A DNA stretch of 64,000 nt from Nemophila menziesii. Lineage: Eukaryota; Streptophyta; Magnoliopsida; Boraginales; Hydrophyllaceae. The translations under genes and the position numbers were made by a program. Under the pieces are notes generated by a model, which was given only the letters and a program-made list of their open reading frames with translations, was not told where the DNA came from and did not search any database. The DNA lies in contig JARWIR010000001.1 in assembly GCA_029959085.1 (NCBI GenBank), positions 67,084,899 through 67,148,898 of the forward strand, in the 5' to 3' direction. Of the stretch, positions 55,030 to 62,724 are shown piece by piece; the first letter of the stretch is position 1, and each line of letters starts with the position of its first letter.

Positions 55030-56028
55030 GCTGGTTCATGGTCCGGGAAGCATGCTGAACTAAAGGGGCTGTCCAGGGGCGAAAAAGAGCACTTAACAGC
55101 GCTGAATGAAGACTGGAGAATAAGGAGGGGAGGCTGGGAACCTGCTGCAGCTTCGGAACAGCTGCTGGAATCGCGAAACGGGCCTGCTGCATCTGGTACG
55201 ACAACAATTCAAGCCTGGATTGCAGGCCATCTCTCGTGTAAGGCCCAAATTGAAGGTGTGGAATGGCCTTTCGTCTTCACCTCCGCACTTTGGGTAATTT
55301 GGATCAAACGTAACAATATGATATTTAAGGGTATTGAGACTGTACCGCATATGCTTGAGCTTAAGAAGGAAATTATGTCAATGGCTAATAGCTTTATACT
55401 AGCTTGGGGTAAACGCCTCGATGGGGGCATTATAAAGATGGCCTCGAATATATTGGTAAATTGGGTTAAGCCAAGTGATGGTGTCAAATTAAACATTGAT
55501 GGAAGTTTCTTTTATGAAAAGAGGATGGCCGGTATTGGTGGCATCTTGAGGGACAGGTATGGATCGTGTATTTCCGGATTTATGGGACCTTGTCTCTTTG
55601 ATTCTCCATTCATTTCAGAACTTTTTGCATTACTTTTTGGGCTTAAATGGGCCATTTGCAATGGCTATGTTGAAATGATTATTGAAACAGATTCGAAGGA
55701 ACTCCACGCGCTAGTGAAGGGCGGTGGGAGTTCAACTCACTATGAGAGGGGCTCGGGGAAGTTCCACGCGCTAGTGAAGGGCGGTGGGAACTTAGGTAGC
55801 CGCCATGTTTCAGTTATAGGAGAATGTTGTGCAATAATGAAGAGACACCCAAAGCTAGAGTTATGTCATGTGTTCCGGGAAGCTAACCTTTTGCGCGGAT
55901 AAACTAGCAAAAGAAGGTGCGCTGATGCATTCTCAGCCTATTGTTTTTACGGATCCCCCCGCTTACCTTTGGAACTATATTACGAGAGATAGAAGTGAGT
56001 GCGCGACTGCAAGAGTCGTACTAGATTA
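55030..56028 (+). pseudogene. LINE3 ORF2 C-terminus with RNase H
   Basis: Continues ORF2 after the LTR element. The first ~230 bases have frame breaks. The frame 55258-55902 reads FVFTSALWVIWIKRNNMIF (end of zf-RVT) and then an RVT_3-type RNase H: VKLNIDGSF (first Asp), SELFALLFGLKWA (Glu), MIIETDSKELHAL (Asp) and, after a one-base shift near 55890, CADKLAKEG (last Asp). Stop at 56026-56028. A 60-bp tandem duplication (27 identical bases at 55703-55729 and 55763-55789) adds 20 residues, HALVKGGG twice, in frame. A C-terminal RNase H is known for one group of plant L1 LINEs. Confidence 0.85.
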
Positions 56029-56106
56029 ATAAGAACTCGTGTTCTATTTGTAATGTTTTGTTCTTAACGGCTCTTTTATGAGTCTCCTATGTATGCAAAA
56101 AAAAAA

Positions 56107-56544
56107 GAACTTCACAACCTGTGCATGCATCACATGATTTCAAGCGTACACATTAACTTTTTTTTACTAAAACAACTAACTGGAACTTAAAAATGGAAAA
56201 ACTATATTTATTAATTTAATTTTTTAATTTTACCAAAATATAATTTATTTGAAAAACGATTATCACATAGAACTGAAGAATCGTTAATTATATAGCGGTG
56301 AATTAAATACATAGATGTATATATAAAATTTGGTTCATTGATTACTTTACCTCAAAGAGTTTATGTGCAAATATTTCTTAGGATAATATTTAATAAAAAA
56401 TTAAATATATTATAAATTTTGACATTTCACTGTACGTTCTAAAAAAAAATATCGAGGACGTTGCCCCCGAACCCTCATATATTTTAATCCCTCCCCCCCC
56501 CCCCCCCCCCCCCCCCCCCACCTTTTGTCATGAATCCGTCCCTG
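56107..56544. other. AT-rich DNA with C27 homopolymer
   Basis: No ORF. A run of 27 C (56493-56519) lies within CCCTCATATATTTTAATCCC..CACCTTTTGTCATGAATCCGTCCCTGAG, which looks like the end of a common plant repeat whose complement begins GGGACGGATTCA. The opposite end is not recognised. Confidence 0.45.
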
Positions 56545-56679
56545 AGTATGAGGTAGTTGTTTTTAGTTTTTTACTTATTCTTTTAGTGTTTTGACTTAGG
56601 TAGTAACTCTGTGTATAGTATACGGTTATTTTTTTATTAATACAACCGTTTGTCTAACTCAAAAAAAAAAAAAAAAAAA
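56545..56679 (+). repeat. LINE 3' tail with poly(A)
   Basis: TAGTTTTTTACTTATTC.., TATTAATACAACCGTTTGTC, then A19 (56661-56679). A 3' UTR end of a severely 5'-truncated LINE. TSD not identified. Confidence 0.55.
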
Positions 56680-57180
56680 GCTTTGAATGATAAAGGATTA
56701 CTGAACAAAACTTTTTTCGGACAGTAGATAAATGTGTAGTCGTACACAACACGGGTGAACAAGTGGTGGGAGGTTGGGAGGGGGTGGGATGGGTTTGGGT
56801 ACTTTTTAGTTTTCATGACTTAATGGTTGTGCGTGCATGCAGTGAAATGTGAATAAAGAGACTTCAGGGAAGAGTGCCAATGGGATACCAAGATTAGAGT
56901 TTAGGACACGTTAAAAGAAGTTGACCAATTCATTAAAAGTGTAATATAAAAAGATCTTTCGAACAAAAAAAAATAGTTAGAGATAAATGTGTCTTTAATG
57001 ATGATTTTAATTTTTTTAAATTTTTAATTTTTTTATTTAGAGATAAATGTCTAATAGAACAATTATTTATACAAAACATCTCATTTGTATTTTTTATACT
57101 TATACTATCCCTATTATTAAATATATTATTTTATTTTTAATACAATATTTATTTTTAAATCTTAAACAAATAATAGGGTA
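56680..57180. other. Intergenic DNA without recognised feature
   Basis: Contains a purine-rich stretch (GGTGGGAGGTTGGGAGGGGG, 56765-56784) and AT-rich DNA. No ORF or repeat boundary seen. Confidence 0.45.
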
Positions 57181-57285
57181 TTTCCACCACCACCACCACC
57201 ACCACCTCCACTATCACAACCACCACCACCACCACTACAGCCACCACAACACCACCTCCACCACCACAACCACCACCTACTACTA
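57181..57285. repeat. (CCA/CAC)n microsatellite
   Basis: An imperfect trinucleotide repeat of CCACCACCACC with CTC, AAC and TAC variants. Its apparent His/Thr or Gly/Trp frames are by-products of the repeat. Confidence 0.85.
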
Positions 57286-57715
57286 ATTTCATCACACGCG
57301 CGCGTCCGTGAAATTTTTTTAAAATCGCCATAACTAATTAAAAAAAAAATCAGAAACATCGAAAAAAATCATATTTGGATAAATCAAATTAATATTTACG
57401 TCTATGATTTTTTTCGGAATTTTCGGAATTTTTTGGTTTTTTTAATTCGCAGAACACGTTAAACATGGAATTCCATGTTTTAAACAGTGAATTTCGTGTC
57501 TGCGGAAAACAAATTCCTTATATCAAAACATGGAATTCCATGTTCTGCGAATTAAAATATTCAAAAAATTCAAAAAATTCTGAAAAAAATCATAAACGTA
57601 AATATTAATTTGCTTTATCCAAATATATAAATTTTTTATTTTTTTGATTTTTTTAGAATTAGTTATGACGATTTTAAAAAAAAAACCAGGGACGCGCGCG
57701 TGTGTTTATTAGTTT
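57286..57715. mobile_element. Foldback (long inverted repeat) element
   Basis: Two arms of about 170 bp in inverted orientation. Left arm: ACACGCGCGCGTCC, AAAATCGCCATAACTAATT, TTTGGATAAATCAAATTAAT, TTAATTCGCAGAACA. Right arm (complement): ACACGCGCGCGTCC, AAAATCGTCATAACTAATT, TTTGGATAAAGCAAATTAAT, TTAATTCGCAGAACA. The centre has the 20-bp perfect palindrome AAACATGGAATTCCATGTTT (57461-57480) and a second copy of its core (57528-57543). No coding. Could be a MULE-type or other foldback MITE. A TSD was not clear. Confidence 0.75.
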
Positions 57716-57896
57716 TTGTTTTGTTTTTTTCTAATTTCTTTTTTTTAATTGTTAATTATAAGGATAGTTTGGGATGAGGCTGTTTTCTATAAAAAATCTT
57801 ATTATAGGCACCTTTTTTTAAATAAGTTTTTTAATAGGCATTAATCTCTCATTGGCTAAAACAAAATATAAAAAGATCTATTCATCAATTTTTATT
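57716..57896. other. AT-rich DNA
   Basis: No feature seen. Confidence 0.4.
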
Positions 57897-57960
57897 TTTA
57901 TTTTTGGTTTAGGTAAACAGTTGTATTAATATGAAAAAGAGAACCTGTACTAGGAGTGTG
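57897..57960 (-). repeat. LINE 3' tail fragment (minus strand)
   Basis: The complement reads TTAATACAACTGTTTACCTA then AACCAAAAATAAAAATA, a LINE 3' UTR end with a decayed A-rich tail. Confidence 0.45.
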
Positions 57961-57989
57961 CATATGCACAAAACCCGTAGGTATTGATA

Positions 57990-58220
57990 AAGTTTAATCT
58001 AGACCCATGTAACGGCAGACCGCTATTTTTAGGGTTGCACAAACGGATCCGAAAACCCACAAACCCGCAAAAACCGATCCTACCCGACCCAAAAAAACCC
58101 GTACCCGCCCACCCGCCAACCCAATAAGGTTGAATTTTTTTTTTTTTGGGTCGGATTGCAGGTTGCGGTCGCCCAGAACCGTGGGTACCCAACCTGATCC
58201 GAAAGTGGGCTGCATTTTAT
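57990..58220. repeat. Putative hAT-like repeat rich in ACCCG/CGGGT
   Basis: TAGGGTTGCACAAACGGATC (58029-58048) opens a stretch of ACCCRCAAACCCGC, GACCC and CCCGCCCACCCGCC motifs, followed by GTCGGATTGCAGG and TACCCAACCTGATCCG. Dense ACCCG/CGGGT sequence after a TAGGG start resembles ends of some plant hAT MITEs. TIRs are not clean and no 8-bp TSD was found. Confidence 0.35.
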
Positions 58221-58592
58221 ATATATATATATGTCCTTATAATACCATTAGTCCATTAGCCCAATTCCTCTCCTTATATACCCAACACATTAGCCCAATC
58301 CCTCTTCTCATTTGTTGCCCAACGCTATTAACCCAATTCCTATCCTAACTCCTCATATAATACGCTATTTCTCATTCATCATCTAGAAACCCTAGCCTCT
58401 ATTCCATTTCCTTCCTTACGATTTTCATTTCTTTCTCTGGGTGTGAAACCGTAGCCTCTCTCAAACCCTAAGCAAAAGCCTACTGGGTTGTCTCTTCTTC
58501 TCCATTTCTTGCTTGAATGATGTCTGATTGTTACCACGGTTTGTTTATCTTACCATGGTTAACTTGTTCGATGGTTTATTGTGCTAGTTTAA
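58221..58592. other. Possible host promoter or leader cut by an LTR
   Basis: Contains AGAAACCCTAGCCTC (58384) and CTCTCAAACCCTAAGC (58457), the AAACCCTA motif often found in plant 5' leaders (telo-box), and CT-rich sequence typical of UTRs. No ORF can be assigned and the LTR at 58593 interrupts what follows. It may be the 5' end of a lost gene or gene copy. Confidence 0.3.
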
Positions 58593-59758
58593 TGATGTCT
58601 TCCTTTTTGTTCTAATTATATACCCTTAGAAGACATCAAATTAGGTGATTATTTGACTTATTTATTAGACTTTTAAGTTTATTTAGTCATATTACGATTT
58701 CTTCCCTTGGATTTGGATTATTTGTGTTTTAGAGCTTTTATGCGTTAATTCGATTAATTTTAGTGTAAAGTTCTTAGGTTTATGATTTGATGGAATGTTA
58801 AGACAAGGAGAAGAAACGGGAAATAAAGTCTTGGATTAAGCGTGAAGTCAAAGGCGAGAATAATTGATTCGAAGAATTAATTAGTGGAGAATGAAATCTG
58901 GAATGCTGTCACAAATCACTGTTTTCGAGCATCTTAGCCACTGATTCAGCCTTGGAGCATAAAATGAGGTAGATAGAGCTTGAAGTCAGGAAGATTTTCC
59001 AAGTTGAACGAAGTGATTCCGAGTCCGGACGCAAAAGTTACAGCTGTTTTAGTAACAGCTGGTCAACAGTTACGGGATTTTATTAAATGGATTGGGCTTT
59101 TATTCTAATTAACCTAATCCGTTTTTTCCACTATAAAAAGACCTTTAACCTCAGTTTTTACACACACAATTCATACTAGAGAAGAGGCGGCGCTTAGCAG
59201 AATCAGAGAAGCAAAAAGGAGAGAGAAAGTTGAAGCTGGAGAATTCCTTCTTCAACAACAGCAACTATCAACCCTTTAATTGGGTTCTTCTTATTTCTGT
59301 AATTCATTATGAACCTCTTTTATTTTAATTCAGTAGTTTATAACATTATGAGCTAAATTCCTTAAGTGCTTGAGATTCGCATTAATGGGTTGAACCCAAT
59401 TTTATTGAATTCATGTTTTTGGATTTGGGATTATTTTAATTTAAATTGAATTATGTAATTTCGTATTGACAATTATTTTGTATTTGATTAACTATCTTTG
59501 AAGTCATGAATCAAACCTAGAAATTAGTAATTAGGCTATTCCATATAGTGGCGTATGGATCACCTTGACGGGGGGTTTTATTACGGAACCAAATAATAGA
59601 CGTAAGGTAGAATTATTGACCCTACCGGGCTTAGTTAACCTTATAGCCAATTGGGTAAAGACCTTGAACCATTCAAAGGTGGATTATAATCGCCCTGACG
59701 GGGTTTGTAACACCTAAGAATAGCTCCTAAGTCCACCCTGACGGGGGTTAGGAGACTA
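58593..59758 (+). repeat. Truncated 5' LTR of E6 (subfamily B)
   Basis: Begins TGATGTCTTCC and matches the LTR at 30680 (ATATACCCTTAGAAGACATC, ACTATAAAAAGACC TATA at 59132-59138, CCTGACGGGG repeats 59570-59750). It breaks off after GTTAGGAGACTAAA at about 59758, some 400 bp before the expected LTR end, and joins gag-protease sequence. Confidence 0.8.
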
Positions 59759-60814
59759 AAGAAAGGAGATACAACTGAATATCAACAATTCATGGATATG
59801 GTAAGCAAGCTCAACATTAATATACCTTTTTTAGAGGCTATCAAGGGAGTACCAAAGTATTTACAATTCTTGAAAAGAGCTATCACCAATAAAGGCAAAT
59901 ATCTCGAGAATAAAATGACTGGATTACCAGAGGAATGTAGTGCAATATGCCAAAGTAAGTTGCCACCTGAGTTGCTTGATCCTGGGAGTTTTACAATTCC
60001 GATTTCTATTGGTGATGAATGGAAAGGGAGAGCTTTGTGTGATTTGGGTGCGAGTATATACCTCATGCCCAGATCGATTTTCGAGAAGTTAAAGATAGGA
60101 AATGCGAAACAAACCTCTATGGTCTTACAGATGGCTGATAGATCCCTCGTGCATCCAGAGGGACGAATAGAAGATGTCCTCGTCAAGGCAGGTACGTTAA
60201 TCTTTCCCGCTAATTTTTTTATACTTGAGTACGATCCGGATAGGAATGTCCCCATTATTTTGGAAAGACCATTCCTAGCCACGGGGCGTACTTTGATTGA
60301 TGTAGAAAACGGAGAATTGACTATGCGTATCCAAGACAAGCAAGTGAAATTCAACGTGTTTAGGCCTATGAAGTTTCCAGATTCCAAGGAAGAGTGCTTT
60401 CGGTTGGAGACCAGTGATAAAGAAGAAAAAGAACCAACCAAGGTAGTGGAAATCTTAGGAAAGAAGGAGAGAAAGCTAAGAAAGAAACTACCTAATGAAC
60501 CTCCTCTAGATCCTAAAGAAAACCCACACCTTGATCGTGAAAAGAAGAAAGGCAAGGAACGAGCCATCAAAGTGCCAAAAGAACATAAGAAAGAAAGGAA
60601 GAAGGAGAAGATAAGAGTGGGAGATGAAGTCTCATTGAAAAGGCCTGAACCTCCTCCAAAAACGCGTAAATCAAAAGGTCCTTGGAATGGTCTATTAACT
60701 GTAACGCAGACTATCTCGGAGAAACTAGTTGGAATCAAAGCTAAAGGATGCAAATTTCGAATAGCTAATGTTGATAACCTCACTCACTGTTGGGGAGGTT
60801 ATGTTATGAAATGA
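59759..60814 (+). CDS. Gag end, aspartic protease, basic linker and WGGY module
   Basis: An uninterrupted frame from the LTR junction (KGDTTEYQQF) to 60814; the ATG at 59792 is internal to an originally longer gag-pol. LNINIPFLEAIKGVPKYLQFLK is the conserved end of Athila/Tat gag. The protease follows, with active-site ALCDLGASIYLMP (60036-60074; the usual DSG/DTG-like triad is DLGAS in this lineage) and VPIILERPFLATGRTLIDV (60249-60305). Then a long Lys/Glu/Pro linker (60420-60640) and VGDEVSL leading to the C-terminal module KGPWNGLLTVTQTISEKL, then THCWGGYVMK. In a complete element RT would follow the protease; here it is absent. No stop in about 350 codons suggests recent activity or constraint. 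Confidence 0.8.
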   Translation, partial: KKGDTTEYQQFMDMVSKLNINIPFLEAIKGVPKYLQFLKRAITNKGKYLENKMTGLPEECSAICQSKLPPELLDPGSFTIPISIGDEWKGRALCDLGASIYLMPRSIFEKLKIGNAKQTSMVLQMADRSLVHPEGRIEDVLVKAGTLIFPANFFILEYDPDRNVPIILERPFLATGRTLIDVENGELTMRIQDKQVKFNVFRPMKFPDSKEECFRLETSDKEEKEPTKVVEILGKKERKLRKKLPNEPPLDPKENPHLDREKKKGKERAIKVPKEHKKERKKEKIRVGDEVSLKRPEPPPKTRKSKGPWNGLLTVTQTISEKLVGIKAKGCKFRIANVDNLTHCWGGYVMK

Positions 60815-60875
60815 TGCATGAGGTAATCCGTCGAGCTTAACGACGTTAAACAAAAGCTACTTCAATTGTATATTA

Positions 60876-61355
60876 GCTATGCTGTAGATCTCCCCGACTA
60901 GGCGCTTCTAGGCGCCGCCTAGGCGTCAACTCCCCCCTCAGCCGCTTACGCCTAATTAAGATTCTAGGCGTTTTTGCCTAGCGCCTTAGTCGTCGTGGAA
61001 TAGGCGCCTAGCCCGTCTAGGCACCGATTGATGACAAAAAATGACCGCCCAGGCGCCGATTAATGGAAAAACATGCCCGCGTAGGCCTTTTTGTTATTTT
61101 TCTTATTCTAGAGAATTCTTTAGTTGATATTTTAACTCAATTTTTAGTACTTTTATATTTACTATAGTGTTGTTAGATGAATTTCACGACTCAAATAGTT
61201 AAAATTTCTATAATTATTACATATATATTACCAAATATACAAAATTATACATCGGGATTCAAAACCGTATAATTCCGCCTAGGCCCCGTGTAATCCCGCC
61301 TAGGCGCTAGGCCCTAGTTGACCGCCTAACGCCCATAACCGAGATCTACATCATA
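60876..61355. mobile_element. hAT-like MITE with GCCTAGGCG subterminal repeats
   Basis: A 480-bp insert flanked by the 8-bp direct repeat GTATATTA (60868-60875 and 61356-61363). Ends are inverted: left TATGCTGTAGATCTC (60878-60892), right complement TATGATGTAGATCTC. Next to both ends are many copies of TAGGCGCC/GCCTAGGCG, while the centre is AT-rich. An 8-bp TSD and dense subterminal repeats fit hAT elements. No transposase. It lies just after the E6 main ORF. Confidence 0.72.
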
Positions 61356-61485
61356 GTATATTATTTTAAGTGATTTTATGTCTTTTATTTCGTAGTGGTC
61401 AAGTTAGTATTAGTGGATATTATTAAAAAGAAATGAGAAAGGCCTGGTATTTTGATGATTACAGGTACTTAAACCCATGAGTTTG

Positions 61486-61890
61486 GGGGTTAACCGGTGT
61501 GAGACGCGAGAAAAACGTGTTTTGGTCATAAGGTTAACTACTCGCACCGGCTAGCCGGTCATCTGACCGGTATGCCGGTCAACGAGGGTCAAACATGAGG
61601 CCATTGCACGCACCTATACAGTGCGTCGCCGGCTAGCCGGTCACCTGACTGGCATGCCGGCCAGAAGAAACACGTGGGCTCGGGTATTTTGCCGAGAGCA
61701 AGGAGATGGAAAAGAGACCCGCCGGCTAGCCGGTCAGCTGACCGGCATGCCAACCAAAGGAAGAGAGCTGCTGTTCGCGAGGAGTAAAAAAACACGAGGG
61801 CTTGGGATCTAGCCTCGCGTATTATATATAAAGGAATAGATTCGCCGTGGTCTGGGACCGGCTAGCCGGCCATCCGGGCAGTATGCCGGC
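61486..61890 (+). repeat. GC-rich hairpin block of E6
   Basis: Four to five copies of CCGGCTAGCCGGTCA..TGACCGGTATGCCGG, for example at 61547-61582, 61628-61662, 61721-61750 and 61857-61888. Each CCGGCTAGCCGG is a perfect 12-bp palindrome. AAACACG..GGGCTCGGG spacer repeats match those of E1. No coding sense. Confidence 0.8.
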
Positions 61891-61993
61891 CCGACCAGCG
61901 GGAATTTTCCCAATCCCTAATAAAAAACCTATTTTTCTCTCTTTTAACCTAGCCTCCTCTGCAAGATACCATTATAAACGACCCCTAACCCAC

Positions 61994-61999
61994 TATATA
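61994..61999 (+). promoter_or_regulatory. TATA-like box before the E6 small ORF
   Basis: TATATA in CACTATATACCTGCAACTC, about 105 bp after the hairpin block and 264 bp before ATG 62258, followed by a leader with almost no G (CATCATCAAAACACCAAG and so on). Same spacing as at 2701 and 51214. Confidence 0.45.
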
Positions 62000-62257
62000 C
62001 CTGCAACTCATCATCAAAACACCAAGTCACATCAAATCATTCCCTCTAAACAACTCCTAACACATAATCATCATCAAATCCTTTCACCAAACACCAAGTT
62101 CACTCTCACCCATTAAACCTCATCGTCTCCTTTAAATTTCATTACCCATCTTAGAAAACACCTCATACCATCTTCCTATATCCTCAAAACATCAAAGTTC
62201 AAAACTTTTTCTCTAGTTTTTGAATTTTTGAAGTTTTGAATTTGGGGTTCCTTGAAG

Positions 62258-62623
62258 ATGACGAACAGAGCTGATTCCTTGGGCTATAACCGAAGAGAAG
62301 GGGTGAGTCCTAACATTAATGAAGCAACTCCAGCTGAGGGTATTGAAAGCCCGAAGAGTGGTCGTCAATGGTTTGAAGAGTTTGAAGCATGGAGGCCTCT
62401 TAGAGTCCCTCCACCAACAGAGAAGATGAATTCAAATAATGAGTTGGAAGCTAAGATTCGAGTGTTAGAGGCGAACCAAGAAAAGATGATTGCTACTTTA
62501 GGAAGCGTGACAAAAGAGTTAGACCTCCTCAGAACTATGCTACTTGGGGTGAGCACCATACAACATGCCACCTATTCTGTACTCACTAAGGAAGTTTTAC
62601 GTGGACGCAACACCGAAAATTAG
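62258..62623 (+). CDS. 3' small ORF of E6, coiled-coil protein
   Basis: An intact frame of 121 codons from ATG 62258 (MTNRADSLGYNRREG) to TAG 62621-62623. Middle part RQWFEEFEAWRPLRVPPPTEK. Then a strong predicted coiled coil, NNELEAKIRVLEANQEKMIA and SVTKELDLLRTMLLG (62430-62550). Short basic tail. No signal peptide, membrane segment, zinc knuckle or catalytic motif. Homologues: 2976-3452 (one stop) and 51514-51760 (decayed). The best preserved copy sits in the element whose protease frame is also intact. Function unknown; an RNA- or protein-binding accessory role is only a guess. Confidence 0.7.
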   Translation: MTNRADSLGYNRREGVSPNINEATPAEGIESPKSGRQWFEEFEAWRPLRVPPPTEKMNSNNELEAKIRVLEANQEKMIATLGSVTKELDLLRTMLLGVSTIQHATYSVLTKEVLRGRNTEN

Positions 62624-62704
62624 CCTAGCGCTGGTTCAGATACGTATTCCTAACTTTCTCGTTTAGTAGTGTATAATAGTTTATTTGCTTTATTGAGTAT
62701 TTTC

Positions 62705-62724
62705 GAGTCATGGGGACACGACTC
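62705..62724 (+). promoter_or_regulatory. Stem-loop after the E6 small ORF
   Basis: GAGTCATGGGGACACGACTC: same as 3521-3540 with one stem change (G to A). Confidence 0.5.

Larger units (their letters stand above)
43440..56106 (+). mobile_element. L1-type LINE with RNase H (LINE3), split by an LTR element
   Basis: A nearly full-length plant L1 LINE: ORF1 (43476-45539), ORF2 endonuclease, RT and zf-RVT (45581-48850), then, after the inserted LTR element (48851-55029), the rest of ORF2 with RNase H (55035-56028), a short 3' UTR and A10 (56097-56106). Excluding the insertion it is about 6.5 kb. I could not identify its own TSD. The decay is moderate: a handful of stops and frameshifts. Confidence 0.88.

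Noticed and set aside
57047..57359. His/Thr-rich and Gly/Trp-rich ORFs
   Set aside because: Both are translations of the CCA/CAC microsatellite.
59782..60783. 333-codon open frame on the minus strand opposite the protease ORF
   Set aside because: A mirror frame of a purine-rich coding strand (Ser/Phe/Leu-rich, no motif). The plus strand carries clear gag and protease motifs.
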